The notes: generated by a model from the sequence alone, not told the origin. DNA of 64,000 nucleotides from Sediminicoccus rosea (GCF_033547095.1 NZ_CP137852.1:668501-732500), one strand, 5' to 3'; shown: positions 15,701 through 23,914, numbered from the stretch's first letter. Numbers and translations are program-made.

Positions 15701-18028
15701 CTCACCTCCGACCCGATGCGCGAGGGCGGCTACGTCGTCTGCATCTCCGACGTGACGGACCTGGTGCGCGCGCGCGAACAGGCCCAGGCCCAGGCGGCCG
15801 CGCTCTCGGCCACGCTCGACGCCTCGCGCCACGGCATCACCCTCTACGGGCCCGACCACCGGGTGATCGCCACCAACCGGATCAGCATGGCGATCGCGGG
15901 CTATGCCTCGCCCGAGGAGATGGTGGGCCAGAGCTTCGCGGAGGTGATGCAGCACCAGGCACCGCTGGAACAGCTGGCCGACCCGGAGGCCGAGGCCGCC
16001 TTCCTGCGCCAGGCCATGGCGCTCGATCGCACCAAGCCGATCCGCTACCAGCGGCGCCGCGCCTCGGGCGAGGTCTTCGACGTCGCCTCCGACCCGACGC
16101 CCGAGGGCGGCTTCGTCGTCTCCGTCTCCGACGTGACGCCGCTGGTGGACGCGCAGGAGGAGGCGCAGCGCCGCGCCGGCATCCTGCAGGCGATGCTGGA
16201 GAACAGCCGCCAGGGCATCGTGCTCTATGACGCGCAGCACCGCCTCGTCGCCGCCAATGCGCTGGCCGGCGAGATGATGGGCGTGCCCGACCTGCTGGCG
16301 AAGCCGGGCACAACCCAGGCCGAGATCCTGGCGGCGCAGCGCGCGCGCGGCCTTTATGCCGGCGAGGATGGCGGCGCCGAGCAGGAGCGCTACTTCCTCG
16401 CGCTCGACCGCAGCAGATCGCACCGCTCGCAGCGAACCCTGCCCGATGGCCGGCGCTATGACGTGGCCTCCGACCCGACGCCCGATGGCGGCTTCGTCAT
16501 CTCGGTCTCGGACATCACGCCGCTGGTCCGCGCCGAGGCGGCCGCCGAGCAGCGCGCCGGCCTGCTGCGGACCATGCTGGAGAACAACACCTCCGGCGTG
16601 CTGCTCTACGACCATGAGCGGCGGCTGCGCGGCTACAACAGCCTGGCCGTGACGCTCACCGCCATGCCCGACCTGCCGCAATGCCTCGGCATGCGCATCG
16701 AGGACCTGCTGGAGCGGCAGCAGCGCACCGGCAATCTCGGCACCCCCGAGGCGGCCGAGCGCGAACGCCAGCAGCTCCTCGCGCTCGACCGCAGCAAGCC
16801 CTCCCGCTCGCAGCGGGTGACGGCGGATGGCCGGGTCCTGAACTTCGCCTCCGACCCGACGCCCGATGGCGGCTTCGTCGTCTCGCTCACCGATGTGACG
16901 CCGCTCGCCCGCGCCGAGGCCGAGGCCAAGCGGCGCGCCGAGATCCTGGGCGTGATGCTGGGCAATATCCGCCACGGCATCGTGCTCTTCGACAAGGAGG
17001 GCCGCCTGGTCGCCTCCAACGCCAAGCTGAAGGAGATGCTGGGCGTGCCGGAAGCGGCGCTGACGCCCGGCGCCCATATGCACGAGATGGTGGATGCGCT
17101 GCTGGTGCAGGGCGAATACGGCGAGGGCGAGGCCGGGCGGCGCGTGGCCGAGGCGATCAAGACCCGCCCGCGCTTCGCGCCCATCCGCTCCCTCCGCCCG
17201 CGGCCGGACGGCACCATCCTCGAGGTGGTCTCCGACCCCACGCCCGATGGCGGCTGGGTCGTCACCTATACCGACGTCACCGAGGACCGGCAGATCCGCG
17301 CCGAGCTGGAGGCCGCGCGCGAGGCGGCCGAAGCGGCGAGCCGCGCCAAGTCCCGCTTCCTCGCCACCATGAGCCATGAGCTGCGCACGCCGCTCAATGC
17401 CGTGATCGGCTTCGCCGACGTGCTCTGCAGCGGCGCGGCGCCGATGCAGACCGAGGAATTCGCCAAGGCGATCCGTGAGGCAGGGCAGCACCTGCTCTCC
17501 CTGATCGACGACATCCTCGACATCACCCGCACCGAGACCAGCAACCCGCCCATCGCGCTGGAGGAGGTGGAGCTGACCGAGGTGCTGGAGGGCGCCGCGC
17601 GCATGATCGGCCCGGCCGTCGCCGAGGGCGGGCTGCAGCTGGTGCGCGAGATCGCGCCCGGCCTGCCGCGCCTGCGCGGCGATACGCGCCGGCTGCGCCA
17701 GGTGCTGTTGAACCTGCTCAACAACGCCACCAAGTTCACCGAAGCGGGCGGCACCGTCACGCTGCGCGCCTTCCGCACCACGGACGGCCTGACGATGGAG
17801 GTGCAGGACACCGGCATCGGCATCGAGGCGAAGGACCTGGAGCGCGTCTTCGAGCCCTTCACCCAGCTCGACAGCGCGCTCTCCCGCCGCTTCCCGGGCT
17901 CGGGCCTCGGCCTGCATCTCTGCCGCTCGCTGACCCAGGCGCAGGGCGGCGCCCTCATCCTCGAAAGCACGCCGGGGGTGGGCACCATCGCCCGTGTCAC
18001 CTTCCCGGCCTCCAGCCTGATTTCCTGA
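12761..18028 (+). CDS. Giant multi-PAS sensor histidine kinase
   Basis: The 1755-residue product has no signal peptide or membrane segment, so it should be a soluble sensor. From residue 1 to about 1520 it consists of twelve PAS-fold units of ~126 residues, starting near 1, 129, 257, 380, 507, 634, 760, 886, 1012, 1139, 1266 and 1393. Each has a helix like LQAMLDNMRHGIALFD, a central N, RRRPDG, a P-GG turn and closing S/T-D-V/I-T. HisKA follows with MSHELRTPLNAVIGF (phosphoacceptor H1539). The HATPase domain has NLLNNATKF, DTGIGI (D1683) and GSGLGLHL. There is no receiver domain. ATG 12761 lies two bases after ctaA, preceded by GAGG. Ligand and partner regulator are unknown. Confidence 0.92.
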   Translation: MDAAAPRPPEILAALPLAVMGFSGAGGLVFANTAMHALLRVDQAALKPGAALADVLRLLAFRGALGPGDPAERLREVLALDLTLPHRRLLRDVEGRGLEWRIVPLADGGHLLTLADVSEFLQAREVAEREAGALSGVLARLNNGVAQYDAARRLARSNPAYARLLGLPQHALQPGMPLTEIVARQQEAGEFDAARAAAVVADLTTRSVAQPWRHERTRPDGRTVRFENQPMPDGGWLVEIMDITDAHQAAQDVRRRVALQDALMEALPVGVAVYGPDRVLTQVNPAYNRIMAHSPVRLGENLRDILMRRAIAGEFGPCDPEVEVARRLAATSTSHGFERRTPEGIATSHRSVPLPDGGHAMVVADVTALHAAQAEARERAEVLAHMLESTRHGMAMFDGEGTVIAANRLAAHFCGLPPEAFRRGANIRELRALQIQLGVHGDKLSTDRFLAERMNEPLRGPDRYRRTNPDGTVVEIITDQLPEGGYVRSFTDVTAQVQAEAEATSRAASLQAVLDNMRHGIILYDAEGYVRTGNALGARLAGLPPDMLRPGVHFDDLRDVQAERGEHGVGEAGQRWRQNRVREPWKGESTYTRKRPDGTIIEVRTDLIPGGGCVRSFTDITALTEAQAAATQRAAMVQAMLDNMRHGIALFDAQDRLLTFNPLCAALMGLEGWLRPGVEYAELLAHQLEAGEFGEGPAARDRVAAFLVRDKGTPNTIRRRRPTGEELEVTSSPVPQGGFVLTLTDITARVVAEREVERRAEVLAATLNAARQGIILFDAEGRAVAANDIAAQLTTRAGPATLVGLSHSEIVGNQHRFEGASEAEVEQVMRQVATVDRRQHHRYQRRRRDGLVLDISSDPMPEGGYVVCFSDVTELVRAREQAQARAALLSATLNAARQGITLFDRNGIVLAANDIAAQFAGLPDAAALIGRRHADVVAAQRQHEGATPEQQAELARRFAETDRTRPHRYQRRRPDGRVFDLTSDPMREGGYVVCISDVTDLVRAREQAQAQAAALSATLDASRHGITLYGPDHRVIATNRISMAIAGYASPEEMVGQSFAEVMQHQAPLEQLADPEAEAAFLRQAMALDRTKPIRYQRRRASGEVFDVASDPTPEGGFVVSVSDVTPLVDAQEEAQRRAGILQAMLENSRQGIVLYDAQHRLVAANALAGEMMGVPDLLAKPGTTQAEILAAQRARGLYAGEDGGAEQERYFLALDRSRSHRSQRTLPDGRRYDVASDPTPDGGFVISVSDITPLVRAEAAAEQRAGLLRTMLENNTSGVLLYDHERRLRGYNSLAVTLTAMPDLPQCLGMRIEDLLERQQRTGNLGTPEAAERERQQLLALDRSKPSRSQRVTADGRVLNFASDPTPDGGFVVSLTDVTPLARAEAEAKRRAEILGVMLGNIRHGIVLFDKEGRLVASNAKLKEMLGVPEAALTPGAHMHEMVDALLVQGEYGEGEAGRRVAEAIKTRPRFAPIRSLRPRPDGTILEVVSDPTPDGGWVVTYTDVTEDRQIRAELEAAREAAEAASRAKSRFLATMSHELRTPLNAVIGFADVLCSGAAPMQTEEFAKAIREAGQHLLSLIDDILDITRTETSNPPIALEEVELTEVLEGAARMIGPAVAEGGLQLVREIAPGLPRLRGDTRRLRQVLLNLLNNATKFTEAGGTVTLRAFRTTDGLTMEVQDTGIGIEAKDLERVFEPFTQLDSALSRRFPGSGLGLHLCRSLTQAQGGALILESTPGVGTIARVTFPASSLIS

Positions 18029-18042
18029 AGGGAAACCTCCCC

Positions 18043-19479
18043 ATGCCGCTCGACACGCCGCTCGCCGTCACGGACCGGCTTTTCTACACCGGCCTCGACC
18101 CGGAGGCCGCCGCGCGCCGCCTGCGCGAGGCGACCGACGGCGCCGAGGATGGCGAGCTTTTCTTCGAATACCGCGAGAGCGAGGCGATCAGCCTGGAGGA
18201 TGGCCGCATCCGTTCGGCCAGCTACGACACGCAGCGCGGCTTCGGCCTGCGTGCCATCCAGGGCGAGGCGGCGGGCTATGCCCATTCGGGCGAGATCAGC
18301 GATGCGGCACTGGCGCGCGCGGTGGCGACGGTGGGCGCGGTGCGGCAGGGGCGCAGCGGCACGCTCGATGTCGGCCCGCGCGCGACCAACACGCAGCTTT
18401 ACGAGGCGGCGAACCCGCTGACGGCCATGGGTTTCGCCGAGAAGACCGAGCTGCTGATGGAGATCGACGCCCATGCCCGCGCGCTCGACCCGCGCGTGAC
18501 GCAGGTCATGGCCTCGCTCAGCGGCGAATGGCAGGCGGTGCAGATCCTGCGGCCCGACGGGCTGCGCGTGGCGGACCTCCGCCCGCTGGTGCGCTTCAAC
18601 GTCTCCGTCGTGGTGGAGGAGAACGGGCGCCGCGAGACGGGCAGCTTCGGCACGGGCGGGCGCTTCGCCTATGCGCGCGTGATCGGCGATGGCGGCTGGC
18701 AGGCGGGCGTCGCGGAGGCGCTGCGCCAGGCGCTGGTGAACCTCCAGAGCATCCCCGCGCCCGCCGGCGAGACCGAGGTGGTGCTGGGCCCGGGCTGGCC
18801 CGGCATCCTGCTGCATGAGGCGATCGGCCACGGGCTGGAGGGCGACTTCAACCGCAAGAAGACCAGCGCCTTCGCGGGTCTCGTCGGCACGCGCATCGCC
18901 GCCCCCGGCGTTACCGTGGTGGATGACGGCACCATCGCCGACCGTCGCGGTTCGCTCACCGTGGACGACGAGGGCACGCCCTCGGGCCGCACCGTGATGA
19001 TCGAGGATGGCTATCTGCGCGGCTTCATCCAGGACCGGCAGAATGCGCGCCTCATGGGCGTGGCGCCCACCGGCAATGGCCGCCGTCAGAGCTTCGCCCA
19101 CATCCCGATGCCGCGCATGACCAACACCATCATGCTGGGCGGCGCGCACAGCCCGGCCGAGATCATCGGCAGCGTGAAGAAGGGCATCTATGCCGTGAAT
19201 TTCGGTGGCGGGCAGGTGGACATCACCTCGGGCAAGTTCGTCTTCTCGATGAGCGAGGCCTACATCATCGAGAATGGCCGCATCGGCGCGCCGGTGAAGG
19301 GCGCGACCCTGATCGGCAACGGGCCGGATGCGCTGACCAAGGTCAGCATGATCGGCAATGACAGCGCGATGGACCCGGGCATCGGCACCTGCGGCAAGAA
19401 TGGCCAGGGCGTGCCGGTGGGCGTGGGCCAGCCCACGCTGAAGATGACCGGGCTGACCGTGGGCGGCACCGCCATCTGA
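18043..19479 (+). CDS. tldD: Metalloprotease TldD
   Basis: The 478-residue product has full-length TldD architecture. The N-terminal half has FFEYRESEAISLEDGRIRSA and RGFGLRAIQG. The catalytic half has the zinc motif H258-EAIG-H262 followed by GLEGDFNRKKTSAFAG, then VDDEGTPSGRTVMIEDGYL, RQSFAHIPMPRMTNT and ATLIGNGPDALTKV. With PmbA (TldE) it forms a protease that degrades modified or unfolded peptides; no pmbA is seen here. GAAGGGA at 18027-18033 is its ribosome site. It is 14 bases after the kinase and thus likely in the ctaA-kinase-tldD unit. Confidence 0.96.
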   Translation: MPLDTPLAVTDRLFYTGLDPEAAARRLREATDGAEDGELFFEYRESEAISLEDGRIRSASYDTQRGFGLRAIQGEAAGYAHSGEISDAALARAVATVGAVRQGRSGTLDVGPRATNTQLYEAANPLTAMGFAEKTELLMEIDAHARALDPRVTQVMASLSGEWQAVQILRPDGLRVADLRPLVRFNVSVVVEENGRRETGSFGTGGRFAYARVIGDGGWQAGVAEALRQALVNLQSIPAPAGETEVVLGPGWPGILLHEAIGHGLEGDFNRKKTSAFAGLVGTRIAAPGVTVVDDGTIADRRGSLTVDDEGTPSGRTVMIEDGYLRGFIQDRQNARLMGVAPTGNGRRQSFAHIPMPRMTNTIMLGGAHSPAEIIGSVKKGIYAVNFGGGQVDITSGKFVFSMSEAYIIENGRIGAPVKGATLIGNGPDALTKVSMIGNDSAMDPGIGTCGKNGQGVPVGVGQPTLKMTGLTVGGTAI

Positions 19480-19586
19480 GGCGGAGGGCATCCAGGGCGA
19501 AGCGGCGGCCGGGCCCGGCGATGGCGGGCGCGACGCACCATCGCCCCTGGCGATGCGCTTGCATGCCGCGCCCGGGTGGGGCTTAA

Positions 19587-19609
19587 CCTCCGGTCAGAAA
19601 AACCGGAGG
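19587..19609 (+). promoter_or_regulatory. Hairpin sequestering the Shine-Dalgarno of a Bug receptor gene
   Basis: CCTCCGGT (19587-19594) pairs perfectly with ACCGGAGG (19602-19609) across a 7-base A-rich loop. The right arm contains the GGAGG ribosome site for the ATG at 19616. Translation would need the stem to open, for example by a protein, a small RNA or heat. The same hairpin could also act as a weak terminator, but no T tract follows. Confidence 0.65.
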
Positions 19610-19615
19610 ACCGCC

Positions 19616-20605
19616 ATGATTCGCCGCTTCGCGCTCGCCGCGTTGGGATTGCTCGCCGCCACGCCTTTCGCCGTGAGCGCCCAGAGCTTCCCGCAACGCC
19701 CCATCACGCTCGCGGTGGGCTTCGCGCCCGGCGGCAGCACGGACATCGCCTCCCGCCTCATCTCCGAGCGCTTCGCGGCCAATATCGGCCCCGAGGCGCG
19801 GGTGGTGGTGGAGAACCGCCCCGGTGCCTCAGGCGTGGTGGCGGGCGACTGGCTGCGTCGCCAGGCGCCGGACGGCCATACACTGATGCTGATCGAGGTC
19901 AGCTCCCACGCGATCGCGCCCGCGGCGCTGGAGGGCGGCACGCCGTTCAACCCGGTGGCCGATTCCACGCAGATCGCGATGATCGGCACCGCGCCGATGG
20001 TGCTGATCGCCGCCCCCAATTTCCCCGCGACCACGGCGCAGCAGGCGATTTCCGTGCTGCGCGCCTCGCGCCCCGAGCAATATGCCTATGCGACCTCGGG
20101 CGTCGGCTCCATCCCGCATCTGGGCGTGGAAATGCTGGCCTTGCAGCTCGGCGCGCGCTTCACCCATGTGCCCTATCGCAGCGGCGGGTTGATGCTGACG
20201 GCGATCCACCAGGGCGAGGGGCAGTTCGGCATCGCGGTGCTGGCCTCCGCCGCCGCGCAGATCCGTGGCGGGCTGGTGCGCGGCCTGGCGGTGACGAGCC
20301 GCGAGCGCTTCCCCTCCTTCCCCGACCTGCCGACGCTGAACGAGGGCGCGATGCCGGGCTTCGAGCTCTCGACCTGGAACATGATCATCGGCCCGCCGAA
20401 CATGCCGCCCGCGGTGGTGCAGCAGCTCAACCGCGCGCTGGTGGCGACCGTGGCGGATGCGACGCTGCGCGAGCGCCTGCTCCAGGCCGGCGTGCTGCCC
20501 TGGGCGAGCGAGAACACGCCCGAGAGCACGCGCGCCTTCCTGACGAGCGAGGTGGAAAAGTACCGCCAGGTGGTGGCGCGCACCGGCGTCCGCCTGGAGC
20601 GTTGA
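19616..20605 (+). CDS. Tripartite tricarboxylate transporter (Bug-type) substrate-binding protein
   Basis: The 329-residue periplasmic receptor has signal peptide MIRRFALAALGLLAATPFAV with cleavage near VSAQ-SF. Bug landmarks are FPQRPITLAVGFAPGGSTDI, VVVENRPGASGVVAGDWLRR, YAYATSGVGSIPHL, THVPYRSGG and a C-terminal VVARTGVRLE. The family binds carboxylates or other organic acids for TctAB uptake, but hundreds of orphan receptors exist. No tctA or tctB lies near. It starts at ATG 19616 with GGAGGA, inside the sequestering hairpin. It differs from the other two receptors of this region in having a VADSTQ-type insert. Confidence 0.92.
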   Translation: MIRRFALAALGLLAATPFAVSAQSFPQRPITLAVGFAPGGSTDIASRLISERFAANIGPEARVVVENRPGASGVVAGDWLRRQAPDGHTLMLIEVSSHAIAPAALEGGTPFNPVADSTQIAMIGTAPMVLIAAPNFPATTAQQAISVLRASRPEQYAYATSGVGSIPHLGVEMLALQLGARFTHVPYRSGGLMLTAIHQGEGQFGIAVLASAAAQIRGGLVRGLAVTSRERFPSFPDLPTLNEGAMPGFELSTWNMIIGPPNMPPAVVQQLNRALVATVADATLRERLLQAGVLPWASENTPESTRAFLTSEVEKYRQVVARTGVRLER

Positions 20606-20662
20606 TGCGCGGCCCATTCCGCTGAATACTGCCGGGAACGACGCGCAGGAAAGCCAGACACG

Positions 20663-21868
20663 ATGGACGGTTCGATCAGCCCCAAGCCCGCACGCCCCAT
20701 GGCGCGCGGCCGCCTGTTCTTTGCCAATCCCGGGCCGACGAACATCCCGGATTCGGTGCTGGCCGCCACCGCGCGCGCCAGCATCGACTTCAACGACCCG
20801 GCCTTCCTCGCCGTCTATGACGCCTGCTTCGAGGGGTTGAAGAAGGTGCTGAAGACGAAGCACCACCTCTTCATGTACACCGCCTCGGGCCACGGCGCCT
20901 GGGAGGCCTCGCTGGTCAACACCCTCTCGCCCGGCGATCTCGTGCTGATCCCGGAGACGGGGCATTTCTCCGATAGCTGGGCCAAGATGTGCGGCACCTT
21001 GGGCTTCGAGGTGCAGCAGGTCCCCGCCGATTGGCGCCGCGGCGTGGAGATCTCGGCCATCGAGGCGGCGCTCGCCGCCGATACCGGCCACAAGATCAAG
21101 GCCGTCTGCTGCGTGCACAACGAGACGGCGGCCGGCACGCGCATGCCGCTCGACCAGGTGCGCGCCGCGATGGACCGCGTGAAGCACCCGGCGCTGCTGA
21201 TGAGCGACACCATCTCCTCGCTCGGCTGCTATGATTTCCGCATGGATGAATGGGGCGTGGATGTCTGCGTCGGCGGCAGCCAGAAGGGGTTGATGCTGCC
21301 CACCGGCTTCAGCTTCACCGGCGCCTCGGAGAAGGCGATGGAGGCGCATCGCAAGAGCACCCATCCGCGCCACTATTTCGACTGGACCGAGATGCTGGCC
21401 CGCCGGCAGAAGAGCTTCGTCGGCACCGTGCCGACCACGCTCTTCTACGGCTTGCAGGAAGCGCTGCGCCTGATGCTGGTGGAGGAGGGGCTGGACAATG
21501 TCTTCGCCCGCCATGCCCGCCTCGCCAAGGCGGTCCGCGCCTGCGTGCAGCATTGGTCCGGGAACAATGGCCCGCAACTCTTCTGCCAGAACCCCGAGCG
21601 CTGGTCGGACAGCGTGACGGCCATCCTGATGCCCGAGGGCTATGACGCCGACGCGGTGCGCAAGATCGCGCTGGAGCGCTTCAACGTCTCGACGGGCGCC
21701 GGCCTTTCCAAGCTGGCCGGCAAGGTGTTCCGCATCGGCCACCTGGGCGACCTGAACGAGCCGATGATCATCGGCACGCTGGGCGCGGTCGAGATGGCGC
21801 TCGGCATTGCCGGCGTGCCGCATGCCAAGGGTGGCGTGCAGGCCGCGCTGGACAGCCTGGCCGCCTGA
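20663..21868 (+). CDS. Serine--glyoxylate/alanine--glyoxylate-type aminotransferase (class V)
   Basis: The 401-residue PLP enzyme shows FFANPGPTNIPDSVLAA, FMYTASGHGAWEASLVNTL, VCCVHNETAAGTRMPLD, LMSDTISSLGCYDFRMDEW (PLP Asp) and VCVGGSQKGLMLPTG with Schiff-base lysine K208. C-terminal GAGLSKLAGKVFRIGHLGDL is typical of serine-glyoxylate aminotransferase. The likely reaction is serine plus glyoxylate to hydroxypyruvate plus glycine; alanine-glyoxylate activity is the alternative. Full length. It is separated by three bases from the convergent soxZ. Confidence 0.9.
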   Translation: MDGSISPKPARPMARGRLFFANPGPTNIPDSVLAATARASIDFNDPAFLAVYDACFEGLKKVLKTKHHLFMYTASGHGAWEASLVNTLSPGDLVLIPETGHFSDSWAKMCGTLGFEVQQVPADWRRGVEISAIEAALAADTGHKIKAVCCVHNETAAGTRMPLDQVRAAMDRVKHPALLMSDTISSLGCYDFRMDEWGVDVCVGGSQKGLMLPTGFSFTGASEKAMEAHRKSTHPRHYFDWTEMLARRQKSFVGTVPTTLFYGLQEALRLMLVEEGLDNVFARHARLAKAVRACVQHWSGNNGPQLFCQNPERWSDSVTAILMPEGYDADAVRKIALERFNVSTGAGLSKLAGKVFRIGHLGDLNEPMIIGTLGAVEMALGIAGVPHAKGGVQAALDSLAA

Positions 21869-21871
21869 ATC

Positions 21872-22201
21872 TCAGGCCAGGGCGATGCGGTGGGTCGCGC
21901 GCGCGGTGCGGCCCGCCTCATCCGTCCAGGTGAATTCGAGTTCGCTCGCGCGATCGATGCGCACAAAGAACACATGGAAGGGGTTGGCGGCGGTGCCGTT
22001 GCGGAACTCCGCCTCCAGCAGCGCCTCGCCGTTCAGCCGCACGCGCATGCGGGTCAGCATGTCGCGCGGGATGGTGCGGCCTCCCTCCTGGCGCAGCCCG
22101 GTCTCCATCGGGTGCTCCATCAGCGTGCGGATTTCCACCACCTCGCCCGCGCGGGCGCTGCGGGGGGCGCGGATGCGCGGGGCTGCGAGTGGCGTGCTCA
22201 T
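21872..22201 (-). CDS. soxZ: Thiosulfate-oxidation carrier subunit SoxZ
   Basis: The 109-residue product has VVEIRTLMEHPMETGLRQE, followed by GRTIPRDMLTRMRVRLNGE and FVRIDRASELEFTWTDEAG, the SoxZ immunoglobulin-like fold. There is no signal peptide; the protein is exported with SoxY. SoxYZ carries sulfur intermediates on the SoxY cysteine in the periplasm. It overlaps soxY by ATGA and is last in the cytochrome-flavoprotein-soxYZ unit. Length is normal. SoxA, SoxX and SoxB are absent from the window. Confidence 0.93.
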   Translation of the reverse strand: MSTPLAAPRIRAPRSARAGEVVEIRTLMEHPMETGLRQEGGRTIPRDMLTRMRVRLNGEALLEAEFRNGTAANPFHVFFVRIDRASELEFTWTDEAGRTARATHRIALA

Positions 22202-22617
22202 GTCAGGCAGCCCCCGGTGGCGACGCGGATCTCGGCCGTGGCCCGCTGCACGCTGCCGTCATTCATGCGCGCGAGGACGACGAGGGTCTGGTTCTCCGAC
22301 ATGCGGATGCGCGTCTGGATTTCCGCCCGCGCCAGCGCCGGGCCTAGCTTGAAGGAGGCGATGCCCGGCGTCGGGTTGCGCGTGGCGAACAGGTGGATGG
22401 CCGTCACGTGACGCTCGGCGCTTTGCGGGCTGTCCACCAGCACCGTCACCGGCACCTGGCCGCCATTTTCCGCGACGGGCGGGACGCGGAGCGTGATGCC
22501 GCCCTCCCGCGGGGCGGCATCGCCGATCTCGGCGCGGATGGCGGCATTGAGCACGTCGTCGCTCGCCGCCGCCGCGAAGGGCAGCAGCGCGAGGCTCAGG
22601 ATCGCGCGGCGCTTCAT
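22198..22617 (-). CDS. soxY: Thiosulfate-oxidation carrier subunit SoxY (variant C-terminus)
   Basis: The 139-residue product has a short signal (MKRRAILSLALLPFAAAAS). SoxY blocks follow: ITLRVPPVAENGGQVPVTV, HVTAIHLFATRNPTPGIASF and EIQTRIRMSENQTLVVLARM. The last residues are GGCLT instead of the classic GGCGG. The sulfur-carrying Cys is still third from the end, but the two glycines that make the swinging arm flexible are Leu-Thr. It overlaps fccB upstream and soxZ downstream by ATGA, which fixes both ends. Confidence 0.9.
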   Translation of the reverse strand: MKRRAILSLALLPFAAAASDDVLNAAIRAEIGDAAPREGGITLRVPPVAENGGQVPVTVLVDSPQSAERHVTAIHLFATRNPTPGIASFKLGPALARAEIQTRIRMSENQTLVVLARMNDGSVQRATAEIRVATGGCLT

Positions 22618-23903
22618 GCGAACATGTCCTTGGTGATGCTGTCATACCAGGCATCGGCGTAGAGCGCCTCCAGCTTGCGCTGCTCGGGCAGGTTGCCGCG
22701 CGGCGAGACGCCGCCCGAGCCCTGCACCTCGGCGATCGCCGTGCCCTCCGCATTGGGGCGGAACACGCCGACGATCGAGATGCCGTAATCCTCGCCCACA
22801 TGCGAGTAGCAGGTGTTGAAGTAGACCGCCTCGGGCGGGGTCTCGCCGCGCAGCAGGGCTGCGGCGGATGCGACCGCCTGCTTGGCCGTGCTGTTGGCGA
22901 TATAGCCCGATTTCGGCATGGGGCCCGGGATGTTCGCATCGCCCACGACATGGATGCCGGGGGCCACGCGCGATTCGAAGGTGCGCGGGTTCACCGGCAC
23001 CCAGCCGGACTGGTCGGTCAGCCCCGCCTCGCTGGCGATGCGCGCGGCCGATTGCGGCGGGATGACATTGGCGACGGCGACCTTGTGCCGCGTGCCGAAT
23101 TCCGTCTCCAGCACGCGCTCGCGCGCATCCACCTTCGTCACCTTGCCGTCGCGGTTGCTCGGCACCCATTCGATCATGCCGGGATAGAGCTGCGCCCAGG
23201 CATCCTGGAACAGGCCCTGCTTGCTGAAGGCCTCCTTCGCATCGAGGGCGAGGATCTTGGAGCGCGGCTTGTGGCGCTTCAGGTAGCTCGCGATCATGCT
23301 GATCCGCTCATAGGGGCCGGGCGGGCAGCGGAAGGGATTGGCCGGGATGGCGAGGCCGACGACGCCGCCATCGGGCATCTCCTCGAGCTGGCGGCGCAGC
23401 AGCAGGGTCTGCGCGCCATCGCCTGGCACCCAGCCATGCGGCATGATCTCCGAGGCGGCCTCGTCATAGCCCTCGATGGCGCCCCAGCGCAGCGCGATGC
23501 CGGGCGAGAGGATCAGCCGGTCATAGGTCAGCGTCTCGCCACCCGCGAGGCGCACGCGGCGCGCCGCGGCATCAATGCCGGTCGCCCAGTCATGCACCAC
23601 GCGGACGCCACGCGCGCGCAGCCCGTCATAGCCATGGGTGATCTGGCCGATCTGCCGCGTGCCGGCCAGCACCAGGTTGCCATAGGGGCAGGTGACGAAG
23701 TGCCGCTTGGGTTCGACCAGCGTGACATCCAGCCAGGGATAGGTGCGGCGGGCGAAATTGGCCGCGGTCGCGCCGCCGAAGCCGCCGCCGATGACGAGCA
23801 GCCGCGCCTGGGTGGCGTTCGGCCCTTGGGCGCGCAAGACGGAAGGGGCCGCGACGAGCGGGGCGGCGGCGAGCAGGGCGCGGCGCGGGAGGGTATGGGT
23901 CAT
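22614..23903 (-). CDS. Sulfide dehydrogenase (flavocytochrome c) flavoprotein, FccB/SoxF type
   Basis: The 429-residue product has a twin-arginine-like signal (LPRRALLAAAPLVAAP) and an FAD-binding start LLVIGGGFGGATAANFARR. The redox cysteine is in FVTCPYGNLVLAG and its partner in YFNTCYSHVGEDYGISI. VVGDANIPGPMPKSGYIANS closes the FAD site. With a c-type cytochrome it oxidises sulfide, or reactivates SoxYZ as SoxF, in the periplasm. The cytochrome gene lies 11 bases upstream and soxY overlaps its stop by ATGA. Length and motifs are intact. Confidence 0.92.
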   Translation of the reverse strand: MTHTLPRRALLAAAPLVAAPSVLRAQGPNATQARLLVIGGGFGGATAANFARRTYPWLDVTLVEPKRHFVTCPYGNLVLAGTRQIGQITHGYDGLRARGVRVVHDWATGIDAAARRVRLAGGETLTYDRLILSPGIALRWGAIEGYDEAASEIMPHGWVPGDGAQTLLLRRQLEEMPDGGVVGLAIPANPFRCPPGPYERISMIASYLKRHKPRSKILALDAKEAFSKQGLFQDAWAQLYPGMIEWVPSNRDGKVTKVDARERVLETEFGTRHKVAVANVIPPQSAARIASEAGLTDQSGWVPVNPRTFESRVAPGIHVVGDANIPGPMPKSGYIANSTAKQAVASAAALLRGETPPEAVYFNTCYSHVGEDYGISIVGVFRPNAEGTAIAEVQGSGGVSPRGNLPEQRKLEALYADAWYDSITKDMFA

Positions 23904-23914
23904 GGCGGGTCTCC

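Noticed and set aside
12431..17917. A very long open frame (about 1800 codons) on the minus strand opposite the PAS kinase
   Set aside because: It is a GC-rich shadow: low-complexity, His/Arg/Gly-rich text with no domain, while the plus strand has perfect PAS, HisKA and HATPase motifs.
19829..21823. 664-codon open frame on the minus strand
   Set aside because: It is antisense to a complete Bug receptor and aminotransferase; its composition is His/Gly/Arg-rich without motifs.
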